Origin: SLRI01 sp942491185
GTDB lineage: Bacteria > Pseudomonadota > Alphaproteobacteria > Geminicoccales > Geminicoccaceae
DNA length: 64,000 bases
Reading direction: 5' to 3'
Assembly: GCA_942491185.1 (NCBI GenBank)
Contig: CALOAB010000009.1
Coordinates: 62,001-126,000 of the forward strand
Both the position numbers and the translations under genes were made by a program. The notes beneath the pieces are model-generated. The model did not search any database. It was not told the DNA's origin and worked only from the letters and a program-made list of their open reading frames with translations. Below are positions 8,690 through 17,678 of this stretch, one piece after another (position 1 is the stretch's first letter; each line of letters begins with the position of its first letter).

Positions 8690-10242
8690 CGCGTCGACAT
8701 ACCACCAGTGATAGCCGCCAGGCGGGACCTTGGCATCGAAGCGCGGTCCTTCAACAAGGCCTGGGCCGCCATGCGTCCCGAGAGCGTCGCCATTGGCACG
8801 CCCGGGCCCGGATGGGCGCTGCCGCCCGCCAGATAGAGCCCCGGCAGCTTGGTCTTGACCCCCGGGCGTTGGAAGGATGCCTGCCAGCCGTGCGACGCCG
8901 GGCCGTAGAGAGCGCCCCCCGTCGCCGGGAAGAGCTGCTCGAAGCTCGTGGGCGTCGTCACCGTCATCGCGTCCTGTTCCACCTCCAGCTGCAGCCCCGA
9001 GCGGGCCAGAACCGCGTGCAGCCGCGTCGTGCATTGCTCGATCTCCACAGGCGTTGAGACGTCGCCGGTGGCCGGCGCGTTGATGAGACAAAAGAGGCGC
9101 TCGGCCCCGGCCGCTTCCTGCTCGCCGGTATCGCCGCGATCCTGGGCGCAGACATAGACGGTGGGGTCGCCTGGCACCGAGTGGTGCTGGAAGATGTCGG
9201 TGAACTCGCGCTGGTAGTCGCTCGAGAAGAAGACGTTGTGGCGGACCAGGGGAAAGCCCGTTGCCTTGGCTGTCATGCAGAAGGTGACGGCCGAGAGCGA
9301 GCGGCGGGGCAGGGCTGTGCCGTGCACCGCCTTGCCGACACCCGCACCGAGCAGACCCTTGGCGAGTGCGGAGATGTCGGTATTGGCGATCACCGCACTG
9401 GCTTCGAGGCGCTCGCCCGAGGCGAGCCGGACACCGGCGACGCGGCCGCGCTCGACCAGGATCTCGGCGACTGGCGCCGCGTAGCGAAAGCGGGCGCCAT
9501 GGCGCATCGCGGCACCCTCGATGGCCCGTGCCAATCGGTGCATGCCACCCTCGACGAACCAGACACCGGCCTGCTCGACATAGGTGACCAGCAGCAAGGT
9601 CGCTGGCGCCTGGAAGGGCGAGGAGCCGCAATAGGTCGAGTAGCGGCCGAACAGCTGGCGCAGCCGCGGGTCGGTGAAATAGTCGCCGAGCGCCTGCCAC
9701 AGCGTGGTGAAGGGGCGGATATGGCGGAGGCCGAAGATCCCGCCTACGCCGACGCCGCCGATCAGCCCGTGCATGGTGGGGGCCGGCGCCTGCATGAACG
9801 AATGATCGAGGATCTCGAACATCCGCCGGCTGTCGGCGCAGAGCCGGCGGTAGCCGGCGGCGTCCTTGGCACCGGCAAACGCTCCGATGGCATCGGCCGT
9901 GCGGTCGATATCGGCAAAAAGGTCGAGCCGATCCGCGTTCCAGCCGTGCCGGGCGAGGATCGACGCCGGCTTGAGGTCGAGCTCGCTCTCGGTCGAGGTG
10001 CCGAGCGCGTCGAACAAGGCGTCGAACACCCAGCGCATGGTGAAGACGGTGGGGCCGGCATCGAGCAGCGGCGCTCCTGGCGTGATGCCGGCCGGCACCT
10101 CGCGCAGCTTGCCGCCGGGCGTGGCTTGCGCCTCGACGACGGTCACCGCGACACCTTTGGCGGCGAGCTCGGCGGCGGCGGCAAGGCCGCCGATGCCGGC
10201 GCCGACGACGATGACGCCGCCGTTGGTCCCAGAGCTACTCAA
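8686..10242 (-). CDS. crtD: Methoxyneurosporene dehydrogenase (carotenoid 3,4-desaturase)
   Basis: FAD-dependent desaturase that introduces the C3-C4 double bond in hydroxylated/methoxylated acyclic carotenoids. The 518-residue protein has the N-terminal Rossmann motif VIVVGAGIGGLAAAAELAA with a following VVEAQATPGGKLRE, and the C-terminal phytoene-desaturase signature YLAGGSAHPGPGVPMATLSG. CrtD and CrtI share this architecture; adjacency to crtC and crtF, plus GPTVFTMRWVFDALF near residue 65, favours CrtD. Its last 70 bases overlap the conserved crtC frame. Transcribed leftwards from the intergenic region that also serves crtE. The phytoene desaturase CrtI itself is not in this window. Confidence 0.93.
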   Translation of the reverse strand: MSSSGTNGGVIVVGAGIGGLAAAAELAAKGVAVTVVEAQATPGGKLREVPAGITPGAPLLDAGPTVFTMRWVFDALFDALGTSTESELDLKPASILARHGWNADRLDLFADIDRTADAIGAFAGAKDAAGYRRLCADSRRMFEILDHSFMQAPAPTMHGLIGGVGVGGIFGLRHIRPFTTLWQALGDYFTDPRLRQLFGRYSTYCGSSPFQAPATLLLVTYVEQAGVWFVEGGMHRLARAIEGAAMRHGARFRYAAPVAEILVERGRVAGVRLASGERLEASAVIANTDISALAKGLLGAGVGKAVHGTALPRRSLSAVTFCMTAKATGFPLVRHNVFFSSDYQREFTDIFQHHSVPGDPTVYVCAQDRGDTGEQEAAGAERLFCLINAPATGDVSTPVEIEQCTTRLHAVLARSGLQLEVEQDAMTVTTPTSFEQLFPATGGALYGPASHGWQASFQRPGVKTKLPGLYLAGGSAHPGPGVPMATLSGRMAAQALLKDRASMPRSRLAAITGGMSTR

Positions 10243-10332
10243 GGCGCGTGTCGGACAAGGCGGTTTCCGGCAAGGGGATCAGGCTCTCCAGGGTTGCGGT
10301 CGCAGCGCAGTCTTGTCGCGATGCGGCGGTTG

Positions 10333-10350
10333 TGTCTATCTTGAATGACA
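10333..10350. promoter_or_regulatory. PpsR/CrtJ-type operator between crtD and crtE
   Basis: Perfect TGT-N12-ACA palindrome (TGT at 10333, ACA at 10348), the established binding pattern of the PpsR/CrtJ repressor. It sits in the spacer of a candidate rightward promoter (TTGTGT at 10330, 17 bases, TAATGA at 10353) ahead of crtE and about 90 bases from the crtD start, so it can act on both. Confidence 0.85.
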
Positions 10351-10412
10351 GTTAATGATGACAAGCAAGATTGACAGTTACGGCTAGCAAGCGAGGCAGG
10401 AGGAGGCGGCTG

Positions 10413-11288
10413 ATGAGCGGCACCGAGCGGATCGAGCGAGCGCTCCAGGCGGCGATCGCCGCGGCCGAGGGGCCGAGCTGCCCGCCGCGGCTGGCCGAGG
10501 CGCTGCACTACACCGTCTTTCCGGGTGGCGCCCGCGTTCGCCCCAAGCTCTGCCTCGCCGTGGCGTTGGCCTGCGGTGACGACCGCCCGGAGCTCGCCGA
10601 TGCGGCAGCCGCGAGCATCGAGATCCTGCATTGCGCCTCACTCGTCCATGATGACCTGCCCTGCTTCGATAACGCAGCGCTCCGCCGTGGCAAGCCGTCC
10701 GTGCATTGCGCCTTCAACGAGCCCTTGGCCGTGCTCGCCGGCGACACGCTGATCGTGCTCGCGTTTGAGACCCTGGCCAGGGCGGCAGGTTCGGCACCCG
10801 AGCGGCTGGGCCCCTTGGTCTCGATCATCGGCCGCAGCGTCGGCGCACCGTTCGGCATCTGCGCCGGGCAGGCCTGGGAGAGCGAGCCCACCGCACCCTT
10901 GCGCGAGTACCAGCGGGCGAAGACCGGTGCCCTGTTCATCGCCGCGACCGCGGCGGGTGCCGCTGCCGCCGGTGCCGATCCAGCACCCTGGCGTGATCTC
11001 GGCGACCGGCTGGGCGAGGCCTACCAGGTCGCCGACGATCTCAAGGATGCGCTCGAGGATGCGGCCACGATCGGCAAGCCGGTCGGGGTCGACGCCGCGT
11101 TGGAGCGTCCCAACGCGGTGAGCGAGCTCGGCGTTGCTGGCGCCGTCGACCGGCTCAAGCAGCTGATCGGTGGAGCGATGGAGGCGATTCCCGATTGCCA
11201 GGGCGCCGATCTCTTGCGCGGCATCGTCATGGGCGAGGCCGAGCGTCTCGCCCCGAAGAAGGCGGCGCTGGACCAGGAGGCGGCCTGA
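10413..11288 (+). CDS. crtE: Geranylgeranyl diphosphate synthase
   Basis: Makes the C20 diphosphate used for carotenoids and for the bacteriochlorophyll tail. The 291-residue protein has the first aspartate-rich motif in LVHDDLPCFDNAALRRG, the second in QVADDLKD, and the chain-length region typical of short-chain prenyltransferases (HYTVFPGGARVRP). ATG at 10413 is preceded by a strong AGGAGGAGG ribosome site; a TTG at 10371 in the same frame lies in the promoter region and was rejected. First gene of the rightward crtE-crtF-bchCXYZ-puf series, 10 bases before crtF, and downstream of a PpsR operator. Confidence 0.95.
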   Translation: MSGTERIERALQAAIAAAEGPSCPPRLAEALHYTVFPGGARVRPKLCLAVALACGDDRPELADAAAASIEILHCASLVHDDLPCFDNAALRRGKPSVHCAFNEPLAVLAGDTLIVLAFETLARAAGSAPERLGPLVSIIGRSVGAPFGICAGQAWESEPTAPLREYQRAKTGALFIAATAAGAAAAGADPAPWRDLGDRLGEAYQVADDLKDALEDAATIGKPVGVDAALERPNAVSELGVAGAVDRLKQLIGGAMEAIPDCQGADLLRGIVMGEAERLAPKKAALDQEAA

Positions 11289-11297
11289 CCGGCTGCG

Positions 11298-12452
11298 ATG
11301 GCGAGGGCTCCGGGCGCCGTGGCGCAACTCTCCTGGCGTGATCGTCTCCTCGCCTGGCGCGACCGCCGCATTGCCAGCCCGCGCTTTCGCGAGCTGGCGG
11401 CGGCCTTCCCGCTCACCCGCTTCGTTGCAAGGCGGCGCGCGGGCGATCTCTTCGATCTCTGCGCCGGCTTCGTCTACACCCAGGTCTTGCTCGCCTGCGT
11501 CAGGCTGCAGCTGTTCGACGTGCTGGCGGAAGCGCCGGCGACGCCGGCAGCGCTCGCGATCCGGCTCGGTCTGCCGGAGGAAGGCATGCTGCGCCTGCTC
11601 CGCGCGGCCAAGGCGTTGAAGCTGGTCGAGGAGCGGGGCCAGGGCCGGTTCGGGCTTGGCCAACTGGGCGCGGCCATGGTCGACAATCCCGGCATCGCTG
11701 CCATGGTCGAGCACCACACCATGCTCTATGCCGACCTCGCCGACCCGCTGCCATTGCTCAAGGGTGAGGCCGGCGAGACCGAGCTGATGCGGTTCTGGCG
11801 CTACGCCCGGGCCGATGATCCGGGTGCCGTGCCGCCCGACTCCGTTGCTGCCTACAGCCGGCTCATGGCGGCGTCGCAGGGCCTGGTCTCGGCCGAGATC
11901 CTGGCATCCTACAAGCTGCGCCGGCATCGCCGGCTGCTCGATCTTGGTGGCGGCGACGGCACTTTCCTCATGGCGGTGGCCAAGGCGGCACCCGCGCTCG
12001 AGCTTCGGCTCTTCGATTTGCCGCCCGTGGCCGAGCGCGCCCAAGCGCGCTTCGCCGAGGCCGGCATCGCTGGGCGAGCCAGCGCGCATGGCGGCGACTT
12101 TCACAAAGACAAGCTGCCGGAAGGTGCGGACATTGTGTCGCTGGTGCGGGTCATTCACGACCACGATGACGCGGCGGCACTCGCCATCCTCCGCCGGGCC
12201 CGCGCGGCGCTGCCGGCGGGCGGCACGCTGCTGCTCGCCGAGCCCATGGCCGGGACGGCCGGGGCGGAGGCCTCGGGCGACGCGTATTTCGGCTTTTACC
12301 TCATGGCGATGGGCAGCGGCCGGCCGCGAACCCAGGCCGAGCTGGAGGCGATGCTGGCCGAGGCGGGCTTCGCCCAGGCCCGTTTATTGCCGACCCGCAC
12401 GCCGCTTTTGACCCGGGTGATCATCGCGCAAGCGAGCCCTGAGAAAGTGTAA
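11298..12452 (+). CDS. crtF: Hydroxyneurosporene O-methyltransferase
   Basis: SAM-dependent methyltransferase that converts the 1-hydroxy group of acyclic carotenoids to a methoxy group, acting after CrtC and CrtD. The 384 residues contain an N-terminal winged-helix dimerization region (residues 55-130, LLACVRLQLFDVLAE), the SAM motif RLLDLGGGDGTFL near residue 215, and the O-methyltransferase catalytic histidine in SLVRVIHDHDD. It lies 9 bases after crtE. Its stop codon overlaps the PpsR operator of the bchC promoter, so the bch genes can be transcribed either by read-through from crtE or from their own promoter. Confidence 0.95.
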   Translation: MARAPGAVAQLSWRDRLLAWRDRRIASPRFRELAAAFPLTRFVARRRAGDLFDLCAGFVYTQVLLACVRLQLFDVLAEAPATPAALAIRLGLPEEGMLRLLRAAKALKLVEERGQGRFGLGQLGAAMVDNPGIAAMVEHHTMLYADLADPLPLLKGEAGETELMRFWRYARADDPGAVPPDSVAAYSRLMAASQGLVSAEILASYKLRRHRRLLDLGGGDGTFLMAVAKAAPALELRLFDLPPVAERAQARFAEAGIAGRASAHGGDFHKDKLPEGADIVSLVRVIHDHDDAAALAILRRARAALPAGGTLLLAEPMAGTAGAEASGDAYFGFYLMAMGSGRPRTQAELEAMLAEAGFAQARLLPTRTPLLTRVIIAQASPEKV

Positions 12453-12487
12453 ATCTTGCTTGACATGAGGCGCCGTAAAAGTAACCT
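12448..12487 (+). promoter_or_regulatory. bchC promoter with PpsR-type operator
   Basis: Perfect TGT-N12-ACA (12448-12465) whose right half overlaps a consensus TTGACA -35 box (12460-12465), followed after 16 bases by TAACCT (12482). The operator covers the -35 element, as expected for repression. It lies across the crtF stop codon, about 55-90 bases before bchC. Confidence 0.88.
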
Positions 12488-12540
12488 GACACGGTAGCTG
12501 ATTGAGCAGTTGCAAAGCTCGTTGGGAGGCGAGCGTCTGG

Positions 12541-13491
12541 ATGAACACCCTCGCCGTTGTCCTCGAAGCGCCTGAGCGCCTGGTCTTGAGCCGGATCGAT
12601 CTGTCCGAGCCCACGGCTGCGGACATCGTCGTCGACATCGAGTGGTCCGGTATCTCCACCGGCACCGAGCGCCTCCTCTATACCGGCCGCATGCCGGCCT
12701 TTCCGGGCATGGGCTACCCGCTCGTTCCCGGCTACGAATCGGTGGGCCGCGTGGCCCAGGCCGGCGCCGAGGCCAAGCCTCAGGTTGGTGATCGCGTGTT
12801 CGTGCCCGGTGCCCGCTGCTACGGCGAGGTCAAGGGTTTGTTCGGCGGTGCCGCATCCAGGCTCGTCGTCGCCGGCGATCGGGTCATGCCCGTGGGCGAC
12901 GCGCTGGGCGAGGAGGCGGTGCTGCTCGCACTCGCCGGCACCGCGTGGCACGCCATCGAGGGCAGCCGCAAGGACGGCAATCTCACCCCGCCAGATCTGA
13001 TCATCGGCCACGGCGTCCTCGGGCGCCTCCTGGCCCGGCTGTCGGTCGCCATCGGTGGCGAGCCCACCGTCTGGGAGCTCGACGCCGAGCGGGCCAAGGG
13101 TGCCGAGGGCTACCGCACCGTTCATCCCGATGCCGACGAGCGCCGCGATTACCACGCCATCTACGATGTCAGCGGTGACAGCAACATTCTCGATACGCTG
13201 GTCGGCCGCCTGGCGCCGATGGGCGAGATCGTCCTTGCCGGGTTCTACAGCGATCGCCTCGCCTTCACCTTCCCGCCCGCCTTCATGAAGGAGGCGCGCA
13301 TTCGCATCGCGGCTGAGTGGAAGGCGCCGGACCTGGTCGCGGTGCGCGAGCATATCGACGCCGGCCGGTTGTCGCTGGGCGGCCTCATCACCCATCGCGC
13401 GCAGGCGACGGATGCCGCCAGTGCCTACGGCACGGCCTTCTCCGACCCCGCCTGCCTCAAAATGATCCTCGACTGGAGAGCCTGCTCATGA
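12541..13491 (+). CDS. bchC: Bacteriochlorophyllide a 3-hydroxyethyl dehydrogenase
   Basis: Oxidises the C3 hydroxyethyl group to acetyl in bacteriochlorophyllide a synthesis. The 316-residue protein is a member of the medium-chain dehydrogenase superfamily with the BchC features STGTERLLYTGRMPAFPGMG, LVPGYESVGRV and GARCYG. ATG at 12541 has GGGAGG 10-15 bases upstream and begins the conserved MNTLAVVLE; an earlier in-frame ATG lacks similarity. Overlaps bchX by four bases (ATGA), so the two are translationally coupled. Driven by a PpsR-controlled promoter overlapping the end of crtF. Confidence 0.95.
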   Translation: MNTLAVVLEAPERLVLSRIDLSEPTAADIVVDIEWSGISTGTERLLYTGRMPAFPGMGYPLVPGYESVGRVAQAGAEAKPQVGDRVFVPGARCYGEVKGLFGGAASRLVVAGDRVMPVGDALGEEAVLLALAGTAWHAIEGSRKDGNLTPPDLIIGHGVLGRLLARLSVAIGGEPTVWELDAERAKGAEGYRTVHPDADERRDYHAIYDVSGDSNILDTLVGRLAPMGEIVLAGFYSDRLAFTFPPAFMKEARIRIAAEWKAPDLVAVREHIDAGRLSLGGLITHRAQATDAASAYGTAFSDPACLKMILDWRACS

Positions 13492-14477
13492 CGCTCGGCA
13501 CCAGCCAGACCGACGACCTTCGCGCGGAAGCGGCGATCGAGCCCGATCCGGTCTCGACCGAGCCGCCGAAGAAAGAGACGCAGGTCATTGCCATCTACGG
13601 CAAGGGCGGCATCGGCAAGAGCTTCACGCTCTCGAACCTGAGCTACATGATGGCCCAGCAGGGCAAGCGCGTGCTGCTGATCGGCTGTGATCCGAAGAGC
13701 GACACCACCTCGCTGCTGTTCGGCGGCAAGTCCTGCCCGACCATCATCGAGACCTCGTCGAAGAAGAAGCTCGCCGGCGAGGATGTCACCATCGGCGATG
13801 TCTGCTTCATCCGCGACGGTGTCTTCGCCATGGAGCTGGGCGGCCCCGAGGTCGGCCGTGGCTGTGGCGGGCGCGGCATCATCCACGGCTTCGAGCTGCT
13901 GGAGAAGCTGGGCTTCCACGACTGGGGCTTCGACTACGTCCTCCTCGACTTCCTCGGCGACGTGGTCTGCGGCGGCTTCGGCCTGCCGATCGCCCGTGAC
14001 ATGTGCCAGAAGGTCATCGTCGTCGGCTCCAACGACCTGCAGTCGCTCTACGTGGCGAACAATGTCTGCTCGGCGGTCGACTATTTCCGCAAGCTCGGCG
14101 GCAATGTCGGCGTCGCCGGCCTGGTCATCAACAAGGACGACCACACCGGTGAGGCCCAGGCCTTCGCCGAAGCGGTCGGCATCCCGGTCCTCGCCGCCAT
14201 CCCGGCCGACGAGGACATCAGGAAGAAGAGCGCCAATTACGAGATCATCGGCATTCCGGGTGGCCGTTGGGCGCCGGTCTTCGAGGATCTGGCGCGCGAG
14301 GCGGCCGAGGCCGAGCCGGTGCGCCCCAATCCGCTGACCCAGGACGAGCTCCTGGCCCTCTTCAAGAGCGAGGATGTCGGGCGCGGCGTGGCGCTGCAGC
14401 CGGCGACGCTGGCCGATATGTGCGGCCGCGAGATCGTCGAGAAGCCTTCCCTCGAAGTCGTCTACGACGACGCCTGA
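13488..14477 (+). CDS. bchX: Chlorophyllide a reductase iron protein, subunit X
   Basis: ATP-dependent electron donor (nitrogenase NifH-like) for BchYZ, which reduces ring B of chlorophyllide a. 329 residues. The P-loop reads IYGKGGIGKSFTLSNLS near residue 35; the two cysteines that bridge the inter-subunit [4Fe-4S] cluster are in GRGCGGRG and LGDVVCGGFG. The roughly 30-residue N-terminal extension before the P-loop is normal for BchX and distinguishes it from BchL in this window (30627-31547). Start shares bases with the bchC stop; bchY follows 13 bases later. Confidence 0.97.
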   Translation: MTLGTSQTDDLRAEAAIEPDPVSTEPPKKETQVIAIYGKGGIGKSFTLSNLSYMMAQQGKRVLLIGCDPKSDTTSLLFGGKSCPTIIETSSKKKLAGEDVTIGDVCFIRDGVFAMELGGPEVGRGCGGRGIIHGFELLEKLGFHDWGFDYVLLDFLGDVVCGGFGLPIARDMCQKVIVVGSNDLQSLYVANNVCSAVDYFRKLGGNVGVAGLVINKDDHTGEAQAFAEAVGIPVLAAIPADEDIRKKSANYEIIGIPGGRWAPVFEDLAREAAEAEPVRPNPLTQDELLALFKSEDVGRGVALQPATLADMCGREIVEKPSLEVVYDDA

Positions 14478-14490
14478 GGAACGCTAGCCG

Positions 14491-16107
14491 ATGACGGAAA
14501 TCCTCTACGATCAGACCGCATCCGCCCAGCTCGATGCCGCTCAGTCCGACGACGCCCCGCGCGTTGCCGGGCAGCACCAGGGCGGTGAGCTGGCGGTTTC
14601 GGCACCGACGTCGTCGCCCCCCTCCGGCGACGGCGTCGGTTGCCACGCCGGTGCCGAGAAGATGAAGGCCGCAGCCGCTGCCGCCGGCAAGAGCGAGACC
14701 CTCGAGCGGTATGCCGAGGACTACCCGGTCGGCCCGCACGACCAGCCGCAGAGCATGTGCCCGGCATTCGGCTCTTTGCGCGTCGGCCTGCGGATGAAGC
14801 GGACGGCGACGGTGCTCTCGGGCTCGGCCTGCTGCGTTTACGGCCTCACCTTCACCTCGCATTTCTACGGCGCCCGGCGCACCGTGGGCTACGTGCCCTT
14901 CAATTCTGAGACGCTGGTCACCGGCAAGCTCTACGAGGACATCCGCGAGGCGGTCATCAAGCTCGCCGACCCCGCCCTCTACGACGCGATCGTCGTCACC
15001 AATCTCTGCGTGCCGACGGCCTCTGGCGTGCCGATCCAGAAGATCGCCAAGGAGATCAACGGCGTTCGCATCATCGCCATCGACGTGCCGGGCTTCGGCG
15101 TGCCGACCCATGCGGAAGCCAAGGACATCCTCGCCGGTGCGATGCTCGACTACGCCCGCAAGGAGGCCGAGAGCGGCCCCGTCCAGGCGCCCAAGGGTGG
15201 TCGTTCGGCGAAGCCCACGGTGACGCTGCTGGGTGAGATGTTCCCGGCCGATCCGGTCGGCATCGGCATGATGCTGGAGCCCTTGGGCCTCGCCGCCGGG
15301 CCGGTCGTGCCGACCCGCGAGTGGCGCGAGCTCTATGCAGCGCTCGACAGCGAGGTCGTTGCCGCAATCCATCCCTTTTACACGGCCTCGGTTCGCGTCT
15401 TCGAGCAGGCCGGCCGCAAGGTGGTGGGCTCTGGCCCGGTCGGCCATGACGGCACCGCCGCCTGGCTCGACGCCATTGGTGACGCCTACGGCGTCGCTGC
15501 GGCCAAGGTGGCAGACGCCAAGAATCGCTTCCTCCCGGCGATTCAGGGTGCGCTCGCCGGCATGCCGATCAAGGGTCGGATCACGCTCTCGGGCTACGAG
15601 GGCTCCGAGCTCCTGGTCGCCAGGCTCCTGGTCGAGAGTGGCGCCGATGTCCGCTATGTCGGCACGGCCTGCCCGAAGACGCGGTGGTCCGACGGCGACC
15701 GCGAGTGGCTCGAGGCCAAGGGTGTCCAGGTCCAGTACCGCGCCTCGCTCGAGCAGGACATCGAGGCGATGCGGGCCTTCGAGCCCGACCTCGCCATCGG
15801 CACGACGCCCGTCGTGCAGAAGGCGAAGGAGCTGGCGATCCCCGCCCTCTACTTCACCAACCTGATCTCGGCCCGCCCGCTGATGGGCCCGGCCGGCGCC
15901 GGCTCGCTCGCCCAGGTCGTCAACACGGCGATCGGCAACAAGGAGCGGTTCGACGCGATGGACGCGTTCTTCAAGGGCGTCGGCACGGGCTTCTCGGCTG
16001 GCGTCTGGGAGGACACACCTGTGGACCGCCCGGAGTTCCGCGAGCGGATGAAGAAGCGCGGTGCGAAGGCCACGGCCAAGACCGCTTCCAAGCTGGCGGA
16101 CTACTGA
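14491..16107 (+). CDS. bchY: Chlorophyllide a reductase subunit Y
   Basis: Catalytic subunit, partner of BchZ in the NifDK-like component that reduces the C7-C8 bond of chlorophyllide a. 538 residues, slightly long for the family because of a low-complexity alanine-rich N-terminus (residues 1-75). Cysteines likely to bind the [4Fe-4S] cluster occur in SMCPAFGSLR, LSGSACCVYGL and VTNLCVPTASG. TPVVQKAKELAIPALYFTNL near the C-terminus is a typical BchY block. The stop overlaps the bchZ start (TGATG). Co-transcribed with bchCX and bchZ. Confidence 0.96.
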   Translation: MTEILYDQTASAQLDAAQSDDAPRVAGQHQGGELAVSAPTSSPPSGDGVGCHAGAEKMKAAAAAAGKSETLERYAEDYPVGPHDQPQSMCPAFGSLRVGLRMKRTATVLSGSACCVYGLTFTSHFYGARRTVGYVPFNSETLVTGKLYEDIREAVIKLADPALYDAIVVTNLCVPTASGVPIQKIAKEINGVRIIAIDVPGFGVPTHAEAKDILAGAMLDYARKEAESGPVQAPKGGRSAKPTVTLLGEMFPADPVGIGMMLEPLGLAAGPVVPTREWRELYAALDSEVVAAIHPFYTASVRVFEQAGRKVVGSGPVGHDGTAAWLDAIGDAYGVAAAKVADAKNRFLPAIQGALAGMPIKGRITLSGYEGSELLVARLLVESGADVRYVGTACPKTRWSDGDREWLEAKGVQVQYRASLEQDIEAMRAFEPDLAIGTTPVVQKAKELAIPALYFTNLISARPLMGPAGAGSLAQVVNTAIGNKERFDAMDAFFKGVGTGFSAGVWEDTPVDRPEFRERMKKRGAKATAKTASKLADY

Positions 16108-17564
16108 TGCTGGTGCTCGATCACGATCGTGCAGGAGGCTACTGGGGCGCCGTCTACGTCTTCACGGCGATCAAGGGCCTGCAGGTGATCATCGACGGCC
16201 CGGTCGGCTGCGAGAACCTGCCGGTCACCTCGGTCCTGCACTACACCGACGGCCTGCCGCCGCACGAGCTGCCGATCGTGGTCACGGGGCTCGGCGAGGA
16301 AGAGCTCGGCCAGCACGGCACCGAGGCGGCGATGATGCGGGCGCACAAAACGCTCGACCCGCATTTGCCGTCGGTGGTGGTCACCGGCTCGATCGCCGAG
16401 ATGATCGGCGGCGGCGTGACGCCCGAAGGCACCGGCATTCTCCGCTTCCTGCCCAGGACCATCGACGAGGACCAGTGGCAGAGCGCCAACCGTGCGATGG
16501 CCTGGCTCTGGTCCGAGTTCGGCGCGATCAAGGGGCGGATGCCCAAGGAGAAGAGCCGGCCGGAAGGGGCGAAGCCCAGGGTCAACATCATCGGCCCGGC
16601 CTACGGCACCTTCAACATGCCGTCCGATCTGGCCGAGATCCGTCGCCTGGTCGAGGGCATCGGTGCCGATATCAACATGGTCTTCCCGCTCGGCAGCCAT
16701 CTGGCCGATATCAGCCGGCTGGTCGATGCGGACGTCAATGTCTGCATGTACCGCGAGTTCGGCCGCATGCTCTGCGAGGCGCTGGACAAGCCCTATCTGC
16801 AGGCACCGATCGGCCTGCATTCGACCACCAAGTTCCTGCGCAAGCTGGGCGAGCTGCTGGGTCTCGATCCGGAGCCGTTCATCGAGCGCGAGAAGCACAC
16901 GACGATCAAGCCGCTCTGGGATCTCTGGCGGTCGGTGACCCAGGATTTCTACGGCACGGCGAGCTTCGGCATCGTCGCCGGCGAGACCTACGCCAGGGGC
17001 GTTCGGCATTTCCTCGAGGACGAGCTGGGCTTCCCCTGCCGCTTTGCGATCCCGCGCATTCCGGGCGGCAAGACCGACAACGCGGCGGTCCGCGAAGCGG
17101 TGCACAACGAGACGCCGCTGGTTCTCTTCGGCAGCTACAACGAGCGGATGTATCTGGCCGAGATCGGCAACCGCGCGATCTACATCCCGGCCTCGTTCCC
17201 GGGCGCCATCATCCGCCGGCACACCGGCACGCCGTTCATGGGCTATTCGGGCGCCACCTACATCGTCCAGGAAGTCTGCAACGCCCTCTTCGACGCGCTG
17301 TTCAACATCCTGCCGCTGGGCAGCGAGATGGACAAGGTCGAGGCGACGCCGACCCGGCTCGAGGAGCAGATCCCCTGGGACGACGAGGCCAAGGCGGTGC
17401 TCGACGAGCTGGTCGACGCCTATCCCGTCCTGACCCGCATCTCGGCTGCCAAGCAGCTTCGCGACCAGGCCGAGCGCCAGGCGCTCGAGGCCGGCGAGGG
17501 ACGGGTGACCAGGACCCGGATGGCGCGCTTCGGCGATGTCCGCAAGGCGGAGCCCGTCGCATGA
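16107..17564 (+). CDS. bchZ: Chlorophyllide a reductase subunit Z
   Basis: Second catalytic subunit of chlorophyllide a reductase. 485 residues, usual length. The N-terminal GPVGCENLPVTSVLHYTDG carries the cluster-region cysteine, and residues 400 onward (VEATPTRLEEQIPWDDEAK...) are the C-terminal light-independent reductase tail domain. ATG at 16107 overlaps the bchY stop. In related bacteria the end of bchZ holds the puf promoter; here a short 38-codon frame starts on the bchZ stop (ATGA) and precedes pufQ. Confidence 0.97.
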   Translation: MLVLDHDRAGGYWGAVYVFTAIKGLQVIIDGPVGCENLPVTSVLHYTDGLPPHELPIVVTGLGEEELGQHGTEAAMMRAHKTLDPHLPSVVVTGSIAEMIGGGVTPEGTGILRFLPRTIDEDQWQSANRAMAWLWSEFGAIKGRMPKEKSRPEGAKPRVNIIGPAYGTFNMPSDLAEIRRLVEGIGADINMVFPLGSHLADISRLVDADVNVCMYREFGRMLCEALDKPYLQAPIGLHSTTKFLRKLGELLGLDPEPFIEREKHTTIKPLWDLWRSVTQDFYGTASFGIVAGETYARGVRHFLEDELGFPCRFAIPRIPGGKTDNAAVREAVHNETPLVLFGSYNERMYLAEIGNRAIYIPASFPGAIIRRHTGTPFMGYSGATYIVQEVCNALFDALFNILPLGSEMDKVEATPTRLEEQIPWDDEAKAVLDELVDAYPVLTRISAAKQLRDQAERQALEAGEGRVTRTRMARFGDVRKAEPVA

Positions 17565-17677
17565 CCAGGCGTCCTTTCGATCTTTCACGGTTTTTCCCGA
17601 TGTCCGCCACCGCGTCAGCGGCCGGGCATCACACGCTGGGCCACGGGGTCCGGTCGTTTCCTAGAGCAGGTGGCTGA
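17561..17677 (+). CDS. Possible 38-residue leader between bchZ and pufQ
   Basis: Small frame whose ATG overlaps the bchZ stop (ATGA) and whose TGA ends 1 base before the pufQ ATG, so it would couple bchZ translation to pufQ with no gap. The product is basic and has no membrane segment; I recognise no family. The perfect fit between two genes in a cluster full of such overlaps is the only support. It could equally be chance, with the region simply holding the puf promoter. Confidence 0.3.
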   Translation: MTRRPFDLSRFFPMSATASAAGHHTLGHGVRSFPRAGG

Positions 17678-17678
17678 C

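Noticed and set aside
10371..10412. TTG start upstream of crtE in frame
   Set aside because: It lies in promoter sequence, lacks a ribosome site, and the ATG at 10413 has a strong one.
17585..17640. Possible PpsR site between bchZ and pufQ
   Set aside because: A TGT is present but no ACA lies 10-12 bases away.
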